Source: Firmicutes bacterium ADurb.Bin300
GTDB lineage: Bacteria > Bacillota > Clostridia > Oscillospirales > Acutalibacteraceae
Assembly (NCBI GenBank): GCA_002069015.1
Contig: MWBL01000003.1
Span: forward strand, 1 to 64,000
DNA length: 64,000 nucleotides
Direction of reading: 5' to 3'
A program made the position numbers and the translations under genes. Below the pieces are notes generated by a model. That model was not told the DNA's origin. It made no database searches and saw nothing but the letters and a program-made list of their open reading frames with translations. Below, piece after piece: positions 52,701 through 60,714 of the stretch; positions within the stretch are counted from its first letter, which is position 1; each line of letters opens with the position of its first letter.

Positions 52701-53001
52701 TTTCAAGTACCGAATTGACACAAAAGGCTTTGACAGGATTTCGCTTCCGGATGACGGGAATATAGTTGTTTTTGCGGCTTCGGCGGTTGAAGAAATTGCC
52801 CCGGTAAAGCCTCTTACGCCCCTTTATGACTCTTTGGAAAAACGCAAAGGTGACTTTACCCGCTCCCCGGACGAGGACGCGGCCGAGAGTATTACCCGGT
52901 CACAGTGTAGAAAAGCGCGCTTTGACTTTATAAAGGGCTACGCGTCAAGGCAGCTTGAACGGGAAAAGAATAAGCTGTTCGGAAGGAAAAACAAAAAATG
53001 A
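49774..53001 (+). CDS. Glycoside hydrolase family 38 alpha-mannosidase
   Basis: A 1,075-residue cytoplasmic alpha-mannosidase (no signal peptide). The N-terminal GH38 catalytic domain has the zinc ligands His12 and Asp14 (AHLDTSWNW), the nucleophile Asp125 in LPDCFGFG and the HQFHDDITGTS zinc-ligand motif near 345; the middle and beta-sandwich domains follow to the end. GH38 enzymes trim alpha-linked mannose from imported glycan pieces. The ATG follows GAGGA by seven bases. The next gene overlaps by four bases (ATGA), suggesting a two-gene operon. Confidence 0.9.
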   Translation: MKPRIYTIATAHLDTSWNWTLEKTLEEYLPKTAYENFPLFEKYPKYKFSFEGGYRYELLEEYYPLYFKRIKEYIEKGRWFPAGSAWENGDVNIPSPEALFRNFLYGNGYFKEKFGVTSKDVFLPDCFGFGWALPSVARHANLIGFTTQKLTWSSFCSVPFDIGKWYGVDGSFVYASFDTRGYQKVFKKSVRKNYMAATKLWSNIRKYNLPLTAIFHGVGDRGGAPREESVKTVVREINENKNKNTDVVSAFSDEVFRDIDILLSDEQKNSLPLYDGELVSTNHGAGGYTSRTMSKRLNRQNEMLIESAERLSLAAMLLCGRKYNEKMLDICWKRVIAHQFHDDITGTSIIDCYKRNWNDYFLSLAQAAEELRDAVGTLAELVDTSSFKGMPVAVCNSLQFNRTQCVYLEITMPGARGFRVFDHNSKELMSTVTEKDGDTFSISFQASVKPLSVTLFDIRKASEPCKLQSPLKVSKNHLENDNIKVLIDQNGDISSIYDKNLNKELLIKPVSFALFDYEGCYGYAAWEMVYEQISVSAQRRTHLKNIEIVENGKAAATLKITKSCADSLFTQFVTLTASGKSVNVFNEVDWRCLRTLLKLEFAFTAANKNALYDLGLGIIERPNNTKRRFEVPAQMWAAIQDKSGEYTAYVLSDSRIGWDKPNDNTLRLTCIHTPRHWYRKESAQHLLDFGINRFSFSLGACRPDEIGEIQKNALCFCSPLSAFSSSLHIGEREGFVSLISDLDEEVLLRALKKAHSSDEITVRFNEGCSREREGISFALETPIFSAYEAYASEEKISPAKVIDGKLVFSIGKFGVKTFILKTEQTQKKGEGVKSIKLPYNADILSENEKRKEVAELGGKTLPRELFPDKVISGGIKFYLSKGEKNALFCGGEEIEIPKGSNTVYILASSVKGDRQAVFKVGKEEAEITISDMFENYGAWDIYARFETGYVKRDVPAHIFTHTHCRDDDIRGENAYIFKYRIDTKGFDRISLPDDGNIVVFAASAVEEIAPVKPLTPLYDSLEKRKGDFTRSPDEDAAESITRSQCRKARFDFIKGYASRQLEREKNKLFGRKNKK

Positions 53002-53798
53002 AGATAATCGATTTTCACACCCATGCATTTCCCGACGCGATTGCCTCAAAAGGTCTTTCGGCACTTCTTGAGGGCTGTAACAACATCTACAAACCTGTTA
53101 CCGATATGACGATAAACGGCTTACTGCGTTATATGGACGAGCATGCGATAGATATATCCGTTATACAGCCGGTAATTACAAAGCCGTCACAGACAATTGG
53201 GCTTAATAAATGGGCATCTGAAATCCGGTCTGATAGAGTTATATCTTTCGGCGGTGTTCACCCGCTTTCGGACGATTACAAAAGGGATATAGATTTTGTT
53301 GTATCATTGGGGCTTAAGGGATTGAAATTTCATCCCGAATACCAGAATTTTGTGCTTGACGAGCCTAAAATGCTGAAAATATATGATTACGCCCTCTCGA
53401 AAGGACTTATTCTCCTGTTTCACGCAGGGTATGACCCGGCTTTCCCTCCTTTGCTTAAGTCAACCCCGGAAAAGTTCGCAAGGTTGTCGAGGGAGCTGAA
53501 GGGCGGAATTATAGTGGCGGCGCACATGGGCGGACATGAACAGTGGGAGAGTGTTGAAAGATACCTTGTAGGCACTGATATTTACCTTGACACCTCAATG
53601 GGATTTGAGTTTTATTCTCATGAGTTTTTCTTAAAAATAACAAGAGAACACGGCTATAAAAAGATATTGTTCGCCTCTGATTCTCCCTGGAGCGATGCCG
53701 CGAAGGAAATTGAAACATTTTATACTTTTCCGCTGACAGATGAAGAAAAAGAGGGTATATTATATAATAATGCAAGGAGAATACTAAGTGGAGAATAA
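52998..53798 (+). CDS. Amidohydrolase-family (ACMSD-like) metalloenzyme
   Basis: A 266-residue TIM-barrel metal-dependent hydrolase or decarboxylase of the amidohydrolase_2 family. DFHTHAFP at the start carries the first two metal His, LKFHPE near 115, LFHAGYD near 140, AAHMGGHE near 172 and ASDSPW near 225 the others. The reaction is not determinable; members include ACMSD and 2-pyrone-4,6-dicarboxylate lactonase. It overlaps the mannosidase gene by four bases, so translation is coupled, but a metabolic link is only suspected. Confidence 0.85.
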   Translation: MKIIDFHTHAFPDAIASKGLSALLEGCNNIYKPVTDMTINGLLRYMDEHAIDISVIQPVITKPSQTIGLNKWASEIRSDRVISFGGVHPLSDDYKRDIDFVVSLGLKGLKFHPEYQNFVLDEPKMLKIYDYALSKGLILLFHAGYDPAFPPLLKSTPEKFARLSRELKGGIIVAAHMGGHEQWESVERYLVGTDIYLDTSMGFEFYSHEFFLKITREHGYKKILFASDSPWSDAAKEIETFYTFPLTDEEKEGILYNNARRILSGE

Positions 53799-53811
53799 GC
53801 AAATAAATTAA

Positions 53812-53840
53812 TTGACATATTTTCCCCACTGAAGTATACT
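53812..53840 (+). promoter_or_regulatory. Sigma-A promoter of the ABC-2 pair
   Basis: TTGACA at 53812-53817 and TATACT at 53835-53840, spacer 17, about 38 bases before the ATG. Confidence 0.85.
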
Positions 53841-53877
53841 ACAGATTATGGAATATTTGCCGAAAGGACTGTATAAA

Positions 53878-54585
53878 ATGTCCGATACTTTAGTAAGCCT
53901 AAGAAATATCAAAAAGTCATATGGCAGGAAAATAGCGCTCGACGACTTGAGCGTTGACCTTTTTAAGGGTCAGATAATAGGCTTGTTCGGTCCCAATGGT
54001 TGCGGCAAGACAACTTTATTGAAGATTATGGCGGGACTTATTCACGATTACAACGGGAGCGTTTTGATTGACGGGAGTTTCCCATCACCCGAAACGAAGC
54101 AGATTGTGGCATTTTTGCCTGACAGGATTTTTCTTTACGATTGGATGAATGCCGGTCAAGCATTGTCATTTTTCAGGGATTTTTATGCGGACTTTGATTA
54201 TGATAAGGCGAAAGCTCTGCTTGAGAAGTTTTCACTGTCAAGCAAGGATAAAATCAAGTCAATGTCAAAGGGTATGCAGGAAAAACTTTTGCTCTCGCTT
54301 ATTATGTCACGAAAAGCAAAGCTCTATCTTTTGGACGAGCCGCTGGCAGGAGTAGACCCTGCCGCAAGAGAGGCCATACTCGATTTTATTCTTCAGAACC
54401 ATTCAAAAGACTCTATAATTTTAATGGCGACTCATCTTATTAATGACCTTGAACAGATGTTTGAGAGAGTTGTTTTTATGGGAGAGGGCAGGGTGCTTGT
54501 TGATGACAGCGTAGAAAACATAAAAAGCCGCGGGGTTTCTATTGAGGATGCGTTTAAGGAGGTTTTCCGCCATGATGCTTGGTAA
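53878..54585 (+). CDS. ABC transporter ATP-binding protein (YtrB-like)
   Basis: A 235-residue ATPase for an exporter. Walker A GPNGCGKT near 41, the signature reading SKGMQEKL near 131 (a SKGM variant typical of the YtrB/bacitracin-type group) and Walker B LYLLDEPLAGVDP near 155. The ATG at 53878 follows AAAGGA; ten in-frame codons upstream are not needed. Its 3' end overlaps the permease gene by 14 bases. YtrB-type systems usually follow a GntR repressor gene; none is here. Confidence 0.9.
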   Translation: MSDTLVSLRNIKKSYGRKIALDDLSVDLFKGQIIGLFGPNGCGKTTLLKIMAGLIHDYNGSVLIDGSFPSPETKQIVAFLPDRIFLYDWMNAGQALSFFRDFYADFDYDKAKALLEKFSLSSKDKIKSMSKGMQEKLLLSLIMSRKAKLYLLDEPLAGVDPAAREAILDFILQNHSKDSIILMATHLINDLEQMFERVVFMGEGRVLVDDSVENIKSRGVSIEDAFKEVFRHDAW

Positions 54586-55396
54586 GCTGATAAAAAACGA
54601 TATTAAGACGGGGCTTTATACCGTAGCCAATGTATATTTTGCGGCTTTTGTGGCAATAGCCTTCATGATGTTCGGGGTGCTTGCGAAATCAGGCACTATA
54701 AAGGTATTGTCCTCGGTAGCTTTAAGTGTAATTATGGTAGTAATTTTGGTTTTTACGTTTTTTGCCGTCATTTCCATGTTTAATAAGAGCGTGTACGGCA
54801 ATGTCGGCTATCTTACTTTGACACTTCCTGTAAAGGAATGGCAGATAGTGTTTTCAAAGACCTTAACAGGAATCTTGTTTATACTCATAAGCTATATTTC
54901 TTTTATAACATCAAACGCTTTTCTTTTCGTTTATATATTGGGGCAAAAGGGCATGCAAACCGTAATAGAGTTATGGCAGCAGATGGAGATTATGGGTCTG
55001 CCAAGCAGAGAAACGCTTGAGCTGTATTTAATAATGAAATCACTTACCGGACTTATTGCTGTTTTTTTTACGGTCTCAAGTCTTATAATAGCCGTCAGTC
55101 TTGTAAATGTTTCGGGAATAGACAAATTCGGCACCATTGGCAGCATCCTCATTTTTGCCCTTTTAACAGGCTTTTTGACTTCTTTGGCAAACAAAATCGG
55201 GAAGATGATAAATCTCAATATGGTCATTTACGGCAAATCCGTGGTCTTTACCTTTTCGAATTCTTTCGTTGCTCGGCAAAATGAATTGGGAGCTATGTCC
55301 TTTGAGCTTTCCCGGTACTTTTTTCTGATTGTTTTCTCTCTATGCCTTTGCGCGGCGGCAACATTCTTGATTAAAAAGAGGGTCAATGTTAAATAA
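54572..55396 (+). CDS. ABC-2-type permease
   Basis: A 274-residue membrane partner of the preceding ATPase with six predicted helices (~22-42, ~50-72, ~105-130, ~165-190, ~195-215, ~245-265). No substrate-specific motif; the arrangement LTLPVKEWQIVFSKTLTGILF is typical of small ABC-2 permeases in Firmicutes, which often export peptides or respond to cell-envelope stress. TAAGGAGG lies inside the ATPase gene nine bases before ATG 54572. Confidence 0.82.
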   Translation: MMLGKLIKNDIKTGLYTVANVYFAAFVAIAFMMFGVLAKSGTIKVLSSVALSVIMVVILVFTFFAVISMFNKSVYGNVGYLTLTLPVKEWQIVFSKTLTGILFILISYISFITSNAFLFVYILGQKGMQTVIELWQQMEIMGLPSRETLELYLIMKSLTGLIAVFFTVSSLIIAVSLVNVSGIDKFGTIGSILIFALLTGFLTSLANKIGKMINLNMVIYGKSVVFTFSNSFVARQNELGAMSFELSRYFFLIVFSLCLCAAATFLIKKRVNVK

Positions 55397-55457
55397 ATAA
55401 AGATCCAATAGTTTAGACGATAATATTTGATAGTTTTAATCAATAGCAGAATAACTG

Positions 55458-55486
55458 TTGAAAATTATTCTGATATAGTATAGAAT
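55458..55486 (+). promoter_or_regulatory. Probable promoter of efp
   Basis: TTGAAA at 55458-55463 and TAGAAT at 55481-55486, spacer 17; the leader would be short, about 30 bases. Confidence 0.5.
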
Positions 55487-55520
55487 TAAAAGGTAAACAT
55501 AAACTAAAGGAGCATATTTT

Positions 55521-56078
55521 ATGATATCAGCAGGAGATTTCAGAAACGGCATCACCTTTGAAATGGACGGAGAGGTATATTCGGTTATAGAATTTCAGCA
55601 TGTAAAGCCCGGTAAGGGAGCTGCCTTTGTACGCACTAAAATCCGAAACGTTATTGCGGGAAGCGTAACAGAGCGCACATTCAATCCAACCGATAAATTT
55701 CCGTCTGCATATATTGAAAGAAAAGATATGCAGTACTCATATCAGGATGGGGAGCTTTACTACTTTATGGATACCGAAAGCTATGAAATGATTCCGATTG
55801 ATGCTGCAAAGCTTGACGATAATTTCAAATTCGTAAAAGAAAATATGATTTGTAAAATTCTTTCATATAAAGGCAATGTTTTCGGAGTAGAGCCTCCTAC
55901 ATTTGTAACCCTTCAGGTAACGAAGACGGATCCCGGATTTAAGGGCGATACGGCTACTAATGCAACAAAACCCGCAAAGCTTGAGACGGGAGCCGAAATC
56001 AGAGTACCCTTATTTATAGATGAGGACGAAATGATAAACGTTGATACACGAACAGGCGAATATATGTCACGCGCATAA
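55521..56078 (+). CDS. efp: Elongation factor P
   Basis: Relieves ribosome stalling at proline stretches by binding between the P and E sites; 185 residues. Three beta-barrel domains: KOW-like (1-65) with the loop [14 protein letters not shown] whose Lys at the tip is the modification site in many bacteria, the OB domain (~70-125) and the C-terminal OB with [33 protein letters not shown] precedes the ATG. No modification enzyme (EpmA, EarP, YmfI-like) is next to it. The downstream zinc-ribbon gene may be co-transcribed; a GGTGC/GCACC mini-hairpin lies between. Confidence 0.96.
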   Translation: MISAGDFRNGITFEMDGEVYSVIEFQHVKPGKGAAFVRTKIRNVIAGSVTERTFNPTDKFPSAYIERKDMQYSYQDGELYYFMDTESYEMIPIDAAKLDDNFKFVKENMICKILSYKGNVFGVEPPTFVTLQVTKTDPGFKGDTATNATKPAKLETGAEIRVPLFIDEDEMINVDTRTGEYMSRA

Positions 56079-56123
56079 AAATAAAAAAATTGGTGCTCGC
56101 ACCGCGAAAGGAAGGCAATTATT

Positions 56124-56534
56124 ATGACTTTAACAGAAAAGGTTGCATATCTGAAAGGACTTGCAGAAGGGCTTGAACTCGACGATCAGACAAAAGAAGC
56201 AAAGATATTTAAGGTGATTTTTGATATTCTTGATGACCTCGCCCTTACGGTAACCGATATCGACGATACCATGGAGCTTTTTGAAGAGCATCTCAATGCG
56301 GTTGATGAGGATTTAGACGAATTAGAATCCTTCGTTTATGAGGGTTTAGACGAGGAATATGACGATGACGGAATGTTTGAATTAACATGTCCGTCTTGTG
56401 GCGAGGATTTTTGCGTAGACAATGAAATAATTGATGAGGATTATATTGAATGTCCTTCTTGCGGCAAAAAGCTTGAATTTGACTTTAATGAAGGTTGTGA
56501 ATGCGGGTGTGACCACGATGAGGACGATGAATAA
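56124..56534 (+). CDS. CD1247-like acidic protein with zinc ribbon
   Basis: A 136-residue very acidic cytoplasmic protein. The first ~75 residues (TLTEKVAYLKGLAEGLELDD...DIDDTMELFEEHLNAVDEDLDELE) match the CD1247 N-terminal domain as I remember it from clostridia, followed by a zinc ribbon with paired CPSCG motifs about 25 residues apart and a Cys/Asp/His tail, CECGCDHDEDDE. Function unknown. In this genome it lies between efp and rpsO, which hints at, but does not show, a translation-related role. Confidence 0.75.
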   Translation: MTLTEKVAYLKGLAEGLELDDQTKEAKIFKVIFDILDDLALTVTDIDDTMELFEEHLNAVDEDLDELESFVYEGLDEEYDDDGMFELTCPSCGEDFCVDNEIIDEDYIECPSCGKKLEFDFNEGCECGCDHDEDDE

Positions 56535-56546
56535 TTCTCTTAATCC

Positions 56547-56575
56547 TTTACAAACTAAAAACGCTGTGATATAAT
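56547..56575 (+). promoter_or_regulatory. Sigma-A promoter of rpsO
   Basis: TTTACA at 56547-56552 and TATAAT at 56570-56575 with a 17-base spacer, just after the previous stop codon. Confidence 0.82.
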
Positions 56576-56581
56576 ACACAA

Positions 56582-56675
56582 GCTTCCCTGCTTCTCGGAA
56601 AGTGGAGTAAACATTATAAATGTGGTCACCTGCCTCTTTCTGGGATACTCGGAAATATTATAATGAGGTGAAATT
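56582..56675 (+). promoter_or_regulatory. Structured rpsO leader, candidate S15 autoregulatory RNA
   Basis: The ~94-base leader can fold: CTCGGAAAG (56594-56602) pairs with CTTTCTGGG (56636-56644) with two G-U pairs, enclosing ACATT/AATGT (56611-56623) and single-stranded GGTCACCTGC. S15 represses its own mRNA through such leaders in several bacterial groups, using different folds; this one is inferred from position and pairing. Confidence 0.5.
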
Positions 56676-56939
56676 ATGACAAGAGAAGAAAAAACAGCTA
56701 TCATTACACAATATGCAACACATGAAGGAGATACAGGTTCGCCTGAGGTACAAATTGCCGTTCTCACCAAGAGAATTAGTGATTTAACCGAGCATCTTAA
56801 ATCCCATAAAAAGGATCATCACTCTCGCAGAGGTCTCCTTAAGATGGTCGGTCACAGGAGAAATCTTCTCCAGTATTTGCAAGATAACGACATTGAGAGA
56901 TATCGTGAAATCATTGCTAAGCTTGGTATCCGTAAGTAA
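56676..56939 (+). CDS. rpsO: 30S ribosomal protein S15
   Basis: Primary 16S rRNA-binding protein of the small-subunit platform, 87 residues. [49 protein letters not shown] is the full conserved core, including the HHSRRGL and GKRRxLL-like rRNA contacts. ATGAGGTG before the ATG is the ribosome site. As in most bacteria pnp follows, here behind a terminator-like hairpin and a second long hairpin. Confidence 0.97.
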   Translation: MTREEKTAIITQYATHEGDTGSPEVQIAVLTKRISDLTEHLKSHKKDHHSRRGLLKMVGHRRNLLQYLQDNDIERYREIIAKLGIRK

Positions 56940-56947
56940 AAAAACAT

Positions 56948-56977
56948 GGGGCGGGCGCATTGTGTGCTTGCCCCTTT
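56948..56977 (+). terminator. Hairpin terminator after rpsO
   Basis: A 12-pair stem with G-U pairs (56948-56959 with 56963-56974) and a TTG loop, followed only by TTT; read-through into pnp seems possible. Confidence 0.6.
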
Positions 56978-57012
56978 ACGGAATTTAAACTTAAAATCAT
57001 CGGGGACATTTT

Positions 57013-57064
57013 TTAGCGATAAACAAAAGCATTCGTGCTAACGAGTGATTTTATTTGTTGCTAA
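57013..57064 (+). promoter_or_regulatory. Long imperfect hairpin in the pnp leader
   Basis: Bases 57013-57036 pair with 57041-57064 across a GCTA loop: 24 positions with two mismatches and three G-U pairs. It ends about 40 bases before the pnp start. In E. coli a long leader stem cut by RNase III lets PNPase repress its own synthesis; this hairpin has the right size and place for a similar role, by inference. Confidence 0.55.
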
Positions 57065-57103
57065 GCATGTTCTCCGTTGAAATAATAAAAAAGAGGTAGA
57101 ACT

Positions 57104-59314
57104 ATGTTTGAAAAATTTAAGGTATTTGAAACTACTGTCGCGGGCAGACCGCTTGTGATAGAAACAGGCAAAATGGCGCAGCTTGCGGGTGGTTCATGCA
57201 TGGTACGCTATGGTGAAACAAACGTGCTGTGTACGGCAACTATGTCCGATAAGCCGCGTGAGGGAGTGGATTTTTTCCCGCTTTCGGTTGACTTCGAGGA
57301 AAAACTTTATTCTGTCGGGAAAATCCCCGGTTCATTCCAGCGTCGCGAGGGCAGGGCAAGTGAAAAGGCGACTCTTGCCTCCCGCGTTATTGACAGACCT
57401 ATTCGTCCGCTATTTCCCAAGGATATGAGAAATGACGTAGGCGTTGTTGCGACTGTAATGTCGGTAGACCCTGACTGTCTGCCCGAAATCGCAGCTATGT
57501 GGGGCGTTTCGGTTGCCCTTTCAATATCGTCAATTCCGTGGGACGGTCCTGTTTCGAGCGTATCGTTAGGGCTTATAGACGGTCAGTATATTATAAATCC
57601 GACCGCGCAGCAAAGAGAAATCTCCGAAATGGCAGTAACAGTGGCTTCCACTGCAAATCTCGTCGCTATGATTGAAGCATCGGCAAACGAAATTTCGAAT
57701 GATGTTATGTTTGACGGAATTATGTTTGCTCACGAAGAAAACAAAAAGATTGTTGAATTTATAAACGGCATTCGACAAGAAATCGGAGAGGAAAAGATTG
57801 ATTTTCCGTCAAATGACCCCTCAAGCCGGCTGTATGAGGCTGTTGAGGCCTTTGCACAAGAAAGTGTTGAAGCGGCTTTGAACACTGATGACAAGAGAAT
57901 AAGAGATGAGAGGCTAAAGCCTATTTATGAGGCCGTTCACAACGAGTTTGACGAGAAATTTCCCGAGGAAGTCGGCAAAATCGACGACTGTCTGTATAAG
58001 CTTCAAAAAAATATCGTGCGCCGCCGGCTTCTTGACGAGGGCAAGCGTGTTGACGGCAGGGGAATAAATGACTTGCGCCCGCTTGACGCGCAGATTGACC
58101 TTTTATCGCGCGTTCACGGTTCGGGCATGTTCACAAGAGGTCAGACTCAGGTCTTAACCGTTACAACTCTCGGTACGGCAAGGGATGCCCAGCTTCTTGA
58201 CGGGATTGACCAAGAAGAAGAAAAAAGATATATACACCATTATAATTTCCCGTCTTATTCCGTGGGAGAAACAAAACCCGCCAGAGGTCCGGGAAGGCGT
58301 GAAATCGGTCACGGCGCACTCGCCGAAAAGGCTCTTATTCCCGTAATTCCTCCGATTGAGGACTTCCCGTACACAATAAGACTTGTTTCCGAGGTTCTTT
58401 CGTCTAACGGGTCTACCTCCCAAGGAGCGATATGCGGCTCAACCCTTTCGCTTATGGCAGCGGGTGTTCCCATTAAGGCTCCCGTAGCAGGTATTTCATG
58501 CGGTCTTGTCACACAGGGAGACCGTTTTATGACTATGGTTGATATTCAGGGACTTGAGGATTTTTTCGGGGATATGGATTTCAAGGTTGCGGGCACTCAT
58601 AAGGGTATAACCGCAATACAGATGGATTTAAAAATTCACGGACTTACTCCCGAAATTATTAAGGAAGCTTTAACGAAGACTTACGACGCAAGAGTTTATA
58701 TTCTTGACAAGGTAATGCTTCCGGTTATAAGCGAACCTCGAAAGGAGCTTTCAAAATATGCTCCGAAGATGCTGATGACCAAGATTGACATTGAAAAAAT
58801 CGGCGATGTTATTGGGAAGCAGGGTAAAGTAATTCAAAAAATCTGTGCGGATTGCAGCTGTAAGATTGATGTAGAGGAAGACGGGACGGTATTTATTACG
58901 GCTCTTGATATCAACGACGCAAAAAGGGCTCTCGAACTAGTTGAAACAATTGCAAAGGACCCGGAAATCGGGGCGGTTTACAAGGGTATCGTTACTCGCC
59001 TTATGCAATTCGGGGCGTTCGTTGAGATAGCCCCCGGGAAAGAGGGCTTAGTGCACATCAGCAAGCTTGATGTAAAACGAGTTGAACGAGTTGAGGACTG
59101 TGTCAATGTTGGCGACCATGTAATAGTTAAGGTCACGGAAATTGATGACCAAGGCAGAATTAACCTCTCACGCCGCGACGCTCTGATTGAGATTGAAGGG
59201 CTCGTTCCCGAAAACGACAGCGGAGCCGGAGCACAATCTCCCGGAAGAGACAATCGGGGCAGGAACAACAAGCGCTATTCGGGACAAGGCGGTAGGGGAG
59301 ACAACAGAAGGTAA
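57104..59314 (+). CDS. pnp: Polyribonucleotide nucleotidyltransferase (PNPase)
   Basis: 3'-to-5' phosphorolytic exoribonuclease of mRNA decay, a trimeric ring. 736 residues: first RNase PH domain (1-~140, DFFPLSVDFEEKLYSVGKIPGSFQRREGR), helical linker, second catalytic RNase PH domain (~310-545, GTSKRRE-like FTRGQTQVL, AGVPIKAPVAGISCGL and the catalytic DFFGDMDFKVAGT), KH domain (~555-615, IGDVIGKQGKVIQKI) and S1 domain (~620-690), then a Gly/Arg/Asn-rich tail. AAGAGGTAG precedes the ATG. All catalytic regions look intact. Confidence 0.97.
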   Translation: MFEKFKVFETTVAGRPLVIETGKMAQLAGGSCMVRYGETNVLCTATMSDKPREGVDFFPLSVDFEEKLYSVGKIPGSFQRREGRASEKATLASRVIDRPIRPLFPKDMRNDVGVVATVMSVDPDCLPEIAAMWGVSVALSISSIPWDGPVSSVSLGLIDGQYIINPTAQQREISEMAVTVASTANLVAMIEASANEISNDVMFDGIMFAHEENKKIVEFINGIRQEIGEEKIDFPSNDPSSRLYEAVEAFAQESVEAALNTDDKRIRDERLKPIYEAVHNEFDEKFPEEVGKIDDCLYKLQKNIVRRRLLDEGKRVDGRGINDLRPLDAQIDLLSRVHGSGMFTRGQTQVLTVTTLGTARDAQLLDGIDQEEEKRYIHHYNFPSYSVGETKPARGPGRREIGHGALAEKALIPVIPPIEDFPYTIRLVSEVLSSNGSTSQGAICGSTLSLMAAGVPIKAPVAGISCGLVTQGDRFMTMVDIQGLEDFFGDMDFKVAGTHKGITAIQMDLKIHGLTPEIIKEALTKTYDARVYILDKVMLPVISEPRKELSKYAPKMLMTKIDIEKIGDVIGKQGKVIQKICADCSCKIDVEEDGTVFITALDINDAKRALELVETIAKDPEIGAVYKGIVTRLMQFGAFVEIAPGKEGLVHISKLDVKRVERVEDCVNVGDHVIVKVTEIDDQGRINLSRRDALIEIEGLVPENDSGAGAQSPGRDNRGRNNKRYSGQGGRGDNRR

Positions 59315-59340
59315 AAGCTTTCGAACCGTGGGTGTGTAAT

Positions 59341-59643
59341 ATGAATACTGCAAAAAAGAATCTTGTGCTAATTATATGGTTTTTATATATGTTATCGATT
59401 ATTATGTCGGCACTTGTGCTTGTTTCTTTCTATACCCATGCTCATATGTGCCGCGATTCAGACTGCAAAATTTGCTCCATGGTTCAGTCTGTTGACGGGA
59501 TATTCGATAAATGCAAAAGAAACGTATTGATTATAGCTTTTATTTCTGCCATATTTGTCCTAATGCCCCCAACTTCTTTTAATCGAGTACGATTCCTTTT
59601 CAAAATATCGCCCGTAAGTTATAAAACAAAGCAATTAATATGA
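59341..59643 (+). CDS. Small membrane protein with HxC..C..C motif next to zinc transporter
   Basis: A 100-residue protein with two membrane helices (~8-30 and ~62-80) and between them an outer loop HAHMCRDSDCKICSMV holding His and three Cys in a spacing fit to bind metal. Small proteins with an H-C-C-x-x-C loop are, as I recall, common beside zinc uptake genes in clostridia. The ATG at 59341 lies after GGGTGTGTAAT, a poor ribosome site, and the gene is 26 bases behind pnp. A terminator stands between it and the lipoprotein gene. A role in zinc handling is inferred from motif and place. Confidence 0.65.
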   Translation: MNTAKKNLVLIIWFLYMLSIIMSALVLVSFYTHAHMCRDSDCKICSMVQSVDGIFDKCKRNVLIIAFISAIFVLMPPTSFNRVRFLFKISPVSYKTKQLI

Positions 59644-59655
59644 TTTTTTATTTGG

Positions 59656-59696
59656 GGAGAAACCGCCCGAAAGGACGGTTAATCTCTCTTTTTTTA
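59656..59696 (+). terminator. Terminator before the zinc-binding lipoprotein gene
   Basis: GGGAGAAACCG pairs with CGGTTAATCTCTC across CCCGAAAGGA with small bulges, and a run of T follows (to 59695). Confidence 0.7.
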
Positions 59697-59722
59697 CAGC
59701 TAAAATAAGAAAGGAAATAATA

Positions 59723-60697
59723 ATGGTTAAAAAATATTTTTACATAACAATGTCTCTTTTCCTAATCGGTTGTATGCTTTCCTGTTTTTCCGCGTGCGAT
59801 TTTGCGTCGGATTCCAGCGACGAAGATAAACTTGAAGTTATTGTCACAATTTTTCCGCCATACGATTTTGTGCGGCAAATAGCCGGGGATAATGTTAAAA
59901 TCACTCAGCTTATCCCTCTCGGTTCCGAGAGCCATACATATGAACCGACGGCAGCCGAGCTTCTTAAAATCCAAAAATGCGACTTATTTATATATACGGG
60001 AGGCGAAAGTGATGTTTGGGTTGAAAAAATACTCTCTTCGCTTGAAACCAATAATGTTGAGCTTCTTACCCTTATGAGCTGCTGCCGGACCTTGGAGGAA
60101 GAAACAGTTGAGGGAACGCAGGGGAATGAAAACAACCACGAGCACGAACATGAGCACGAACATGAGCTTGATGCTCATGTGTGGACCTCTCCCAAACGCG
60201 CTATTGAGATAGTAGAGAAAATTGCCGACACCTTGATAAAACTCGATGCCCAAAACACCGCCGTATATGAGGAGAATAAGACCTCTTATCTTGCAAAGCT
60301 TCGTGAGCTTGACGAGGCGTATGCTCAGGCTGTTTCGGAAGCTTCAGGCGACACTGTCATAATAGCTGACAGGTTCCCGTTCAGGTATTTGGCGCACGAC
60401 TATAATATTAAGTATTTCGCAGCTTTCAAGGGCTGTTCCTCGGACGCCTCGGATCCCAGCGCGGCAACGGTTAAATTCCTTATAGACAAGGTAAATGAGA
60501 AAAACATCCCCACTGTTTTTTACATAGAATTTTCAAATCAAAGAATGGCGGACACTGTTATGGAATCAACAAGTGCTCAAAAGGCGCGGCTTCATTCCTG
60601 CCACAACCTCACGGCACAGGAGTTCGATCGGGGAGAAACATATCTGAGCCTGATGACAGCTAATCTTGAAAACCTAAAAACAGCTTTGGATTATTGA
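59723..60697 (+). CDS. Zinc (metal) ABC transporter substrate-binding lipoprotein
   Basis: The receptor of a ZnuABC/AdcABC-type importer, 324 residues. The signal peptide ends FSACDF, giving a lipidated Cys near residue 25. ZnuA-type features are VTIFPPYDFVRQIAGD, the metal His in GSESHTYEPTAAEL near 72, a His/Glu-rich loop (NNHEHEHEHEHELDAHVW near 135-152) that signals zinc rather than manganese, and the two further sites around ADRFPFRYLAHDY and the EFSNQ region. AGAAAGGAAA precedes the ATG. Its stop is 17 bases before the ATPase start. Confidence 0.92.
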   Translation: MVKKYFYITMSLFLIGCMLSCFSACDFASDSSDEDKLEVIVTIFPPYDFVRQIAGDNVKITQLIPLGSESHTYEPTAAELLKIQKCDLFIYTGGESDVWVEKILSSLETNNVELLTLMSCCRTLEEETVEGTQGNENNHEHEHEHEHELDAHVWTSPKRAIEIVEKIADTLIKLDAQNTAVYEENKTSYLAKLRELDEAYAQAVSEASGDTVIIADRFPFRYLAHDYNIKYFAAFKGCSSDASDPSAATVKFLIDKVNEKNIPTVFYIEFSNQRMADTVMESTSAQKARLHSCHNLTAQEFDRGETYLSLMTANLENLKTALDY

Positions 60698-60714
60698 GAG
60701 TGGTGACAATTCTT

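Noticed and set aside
59314..59722. Zur box at the zinc cluster
   Set aside because: No AAATCGTAATNATTACGATTT-like palindrome was found before the small membrane gene or the lipoprotein gene.
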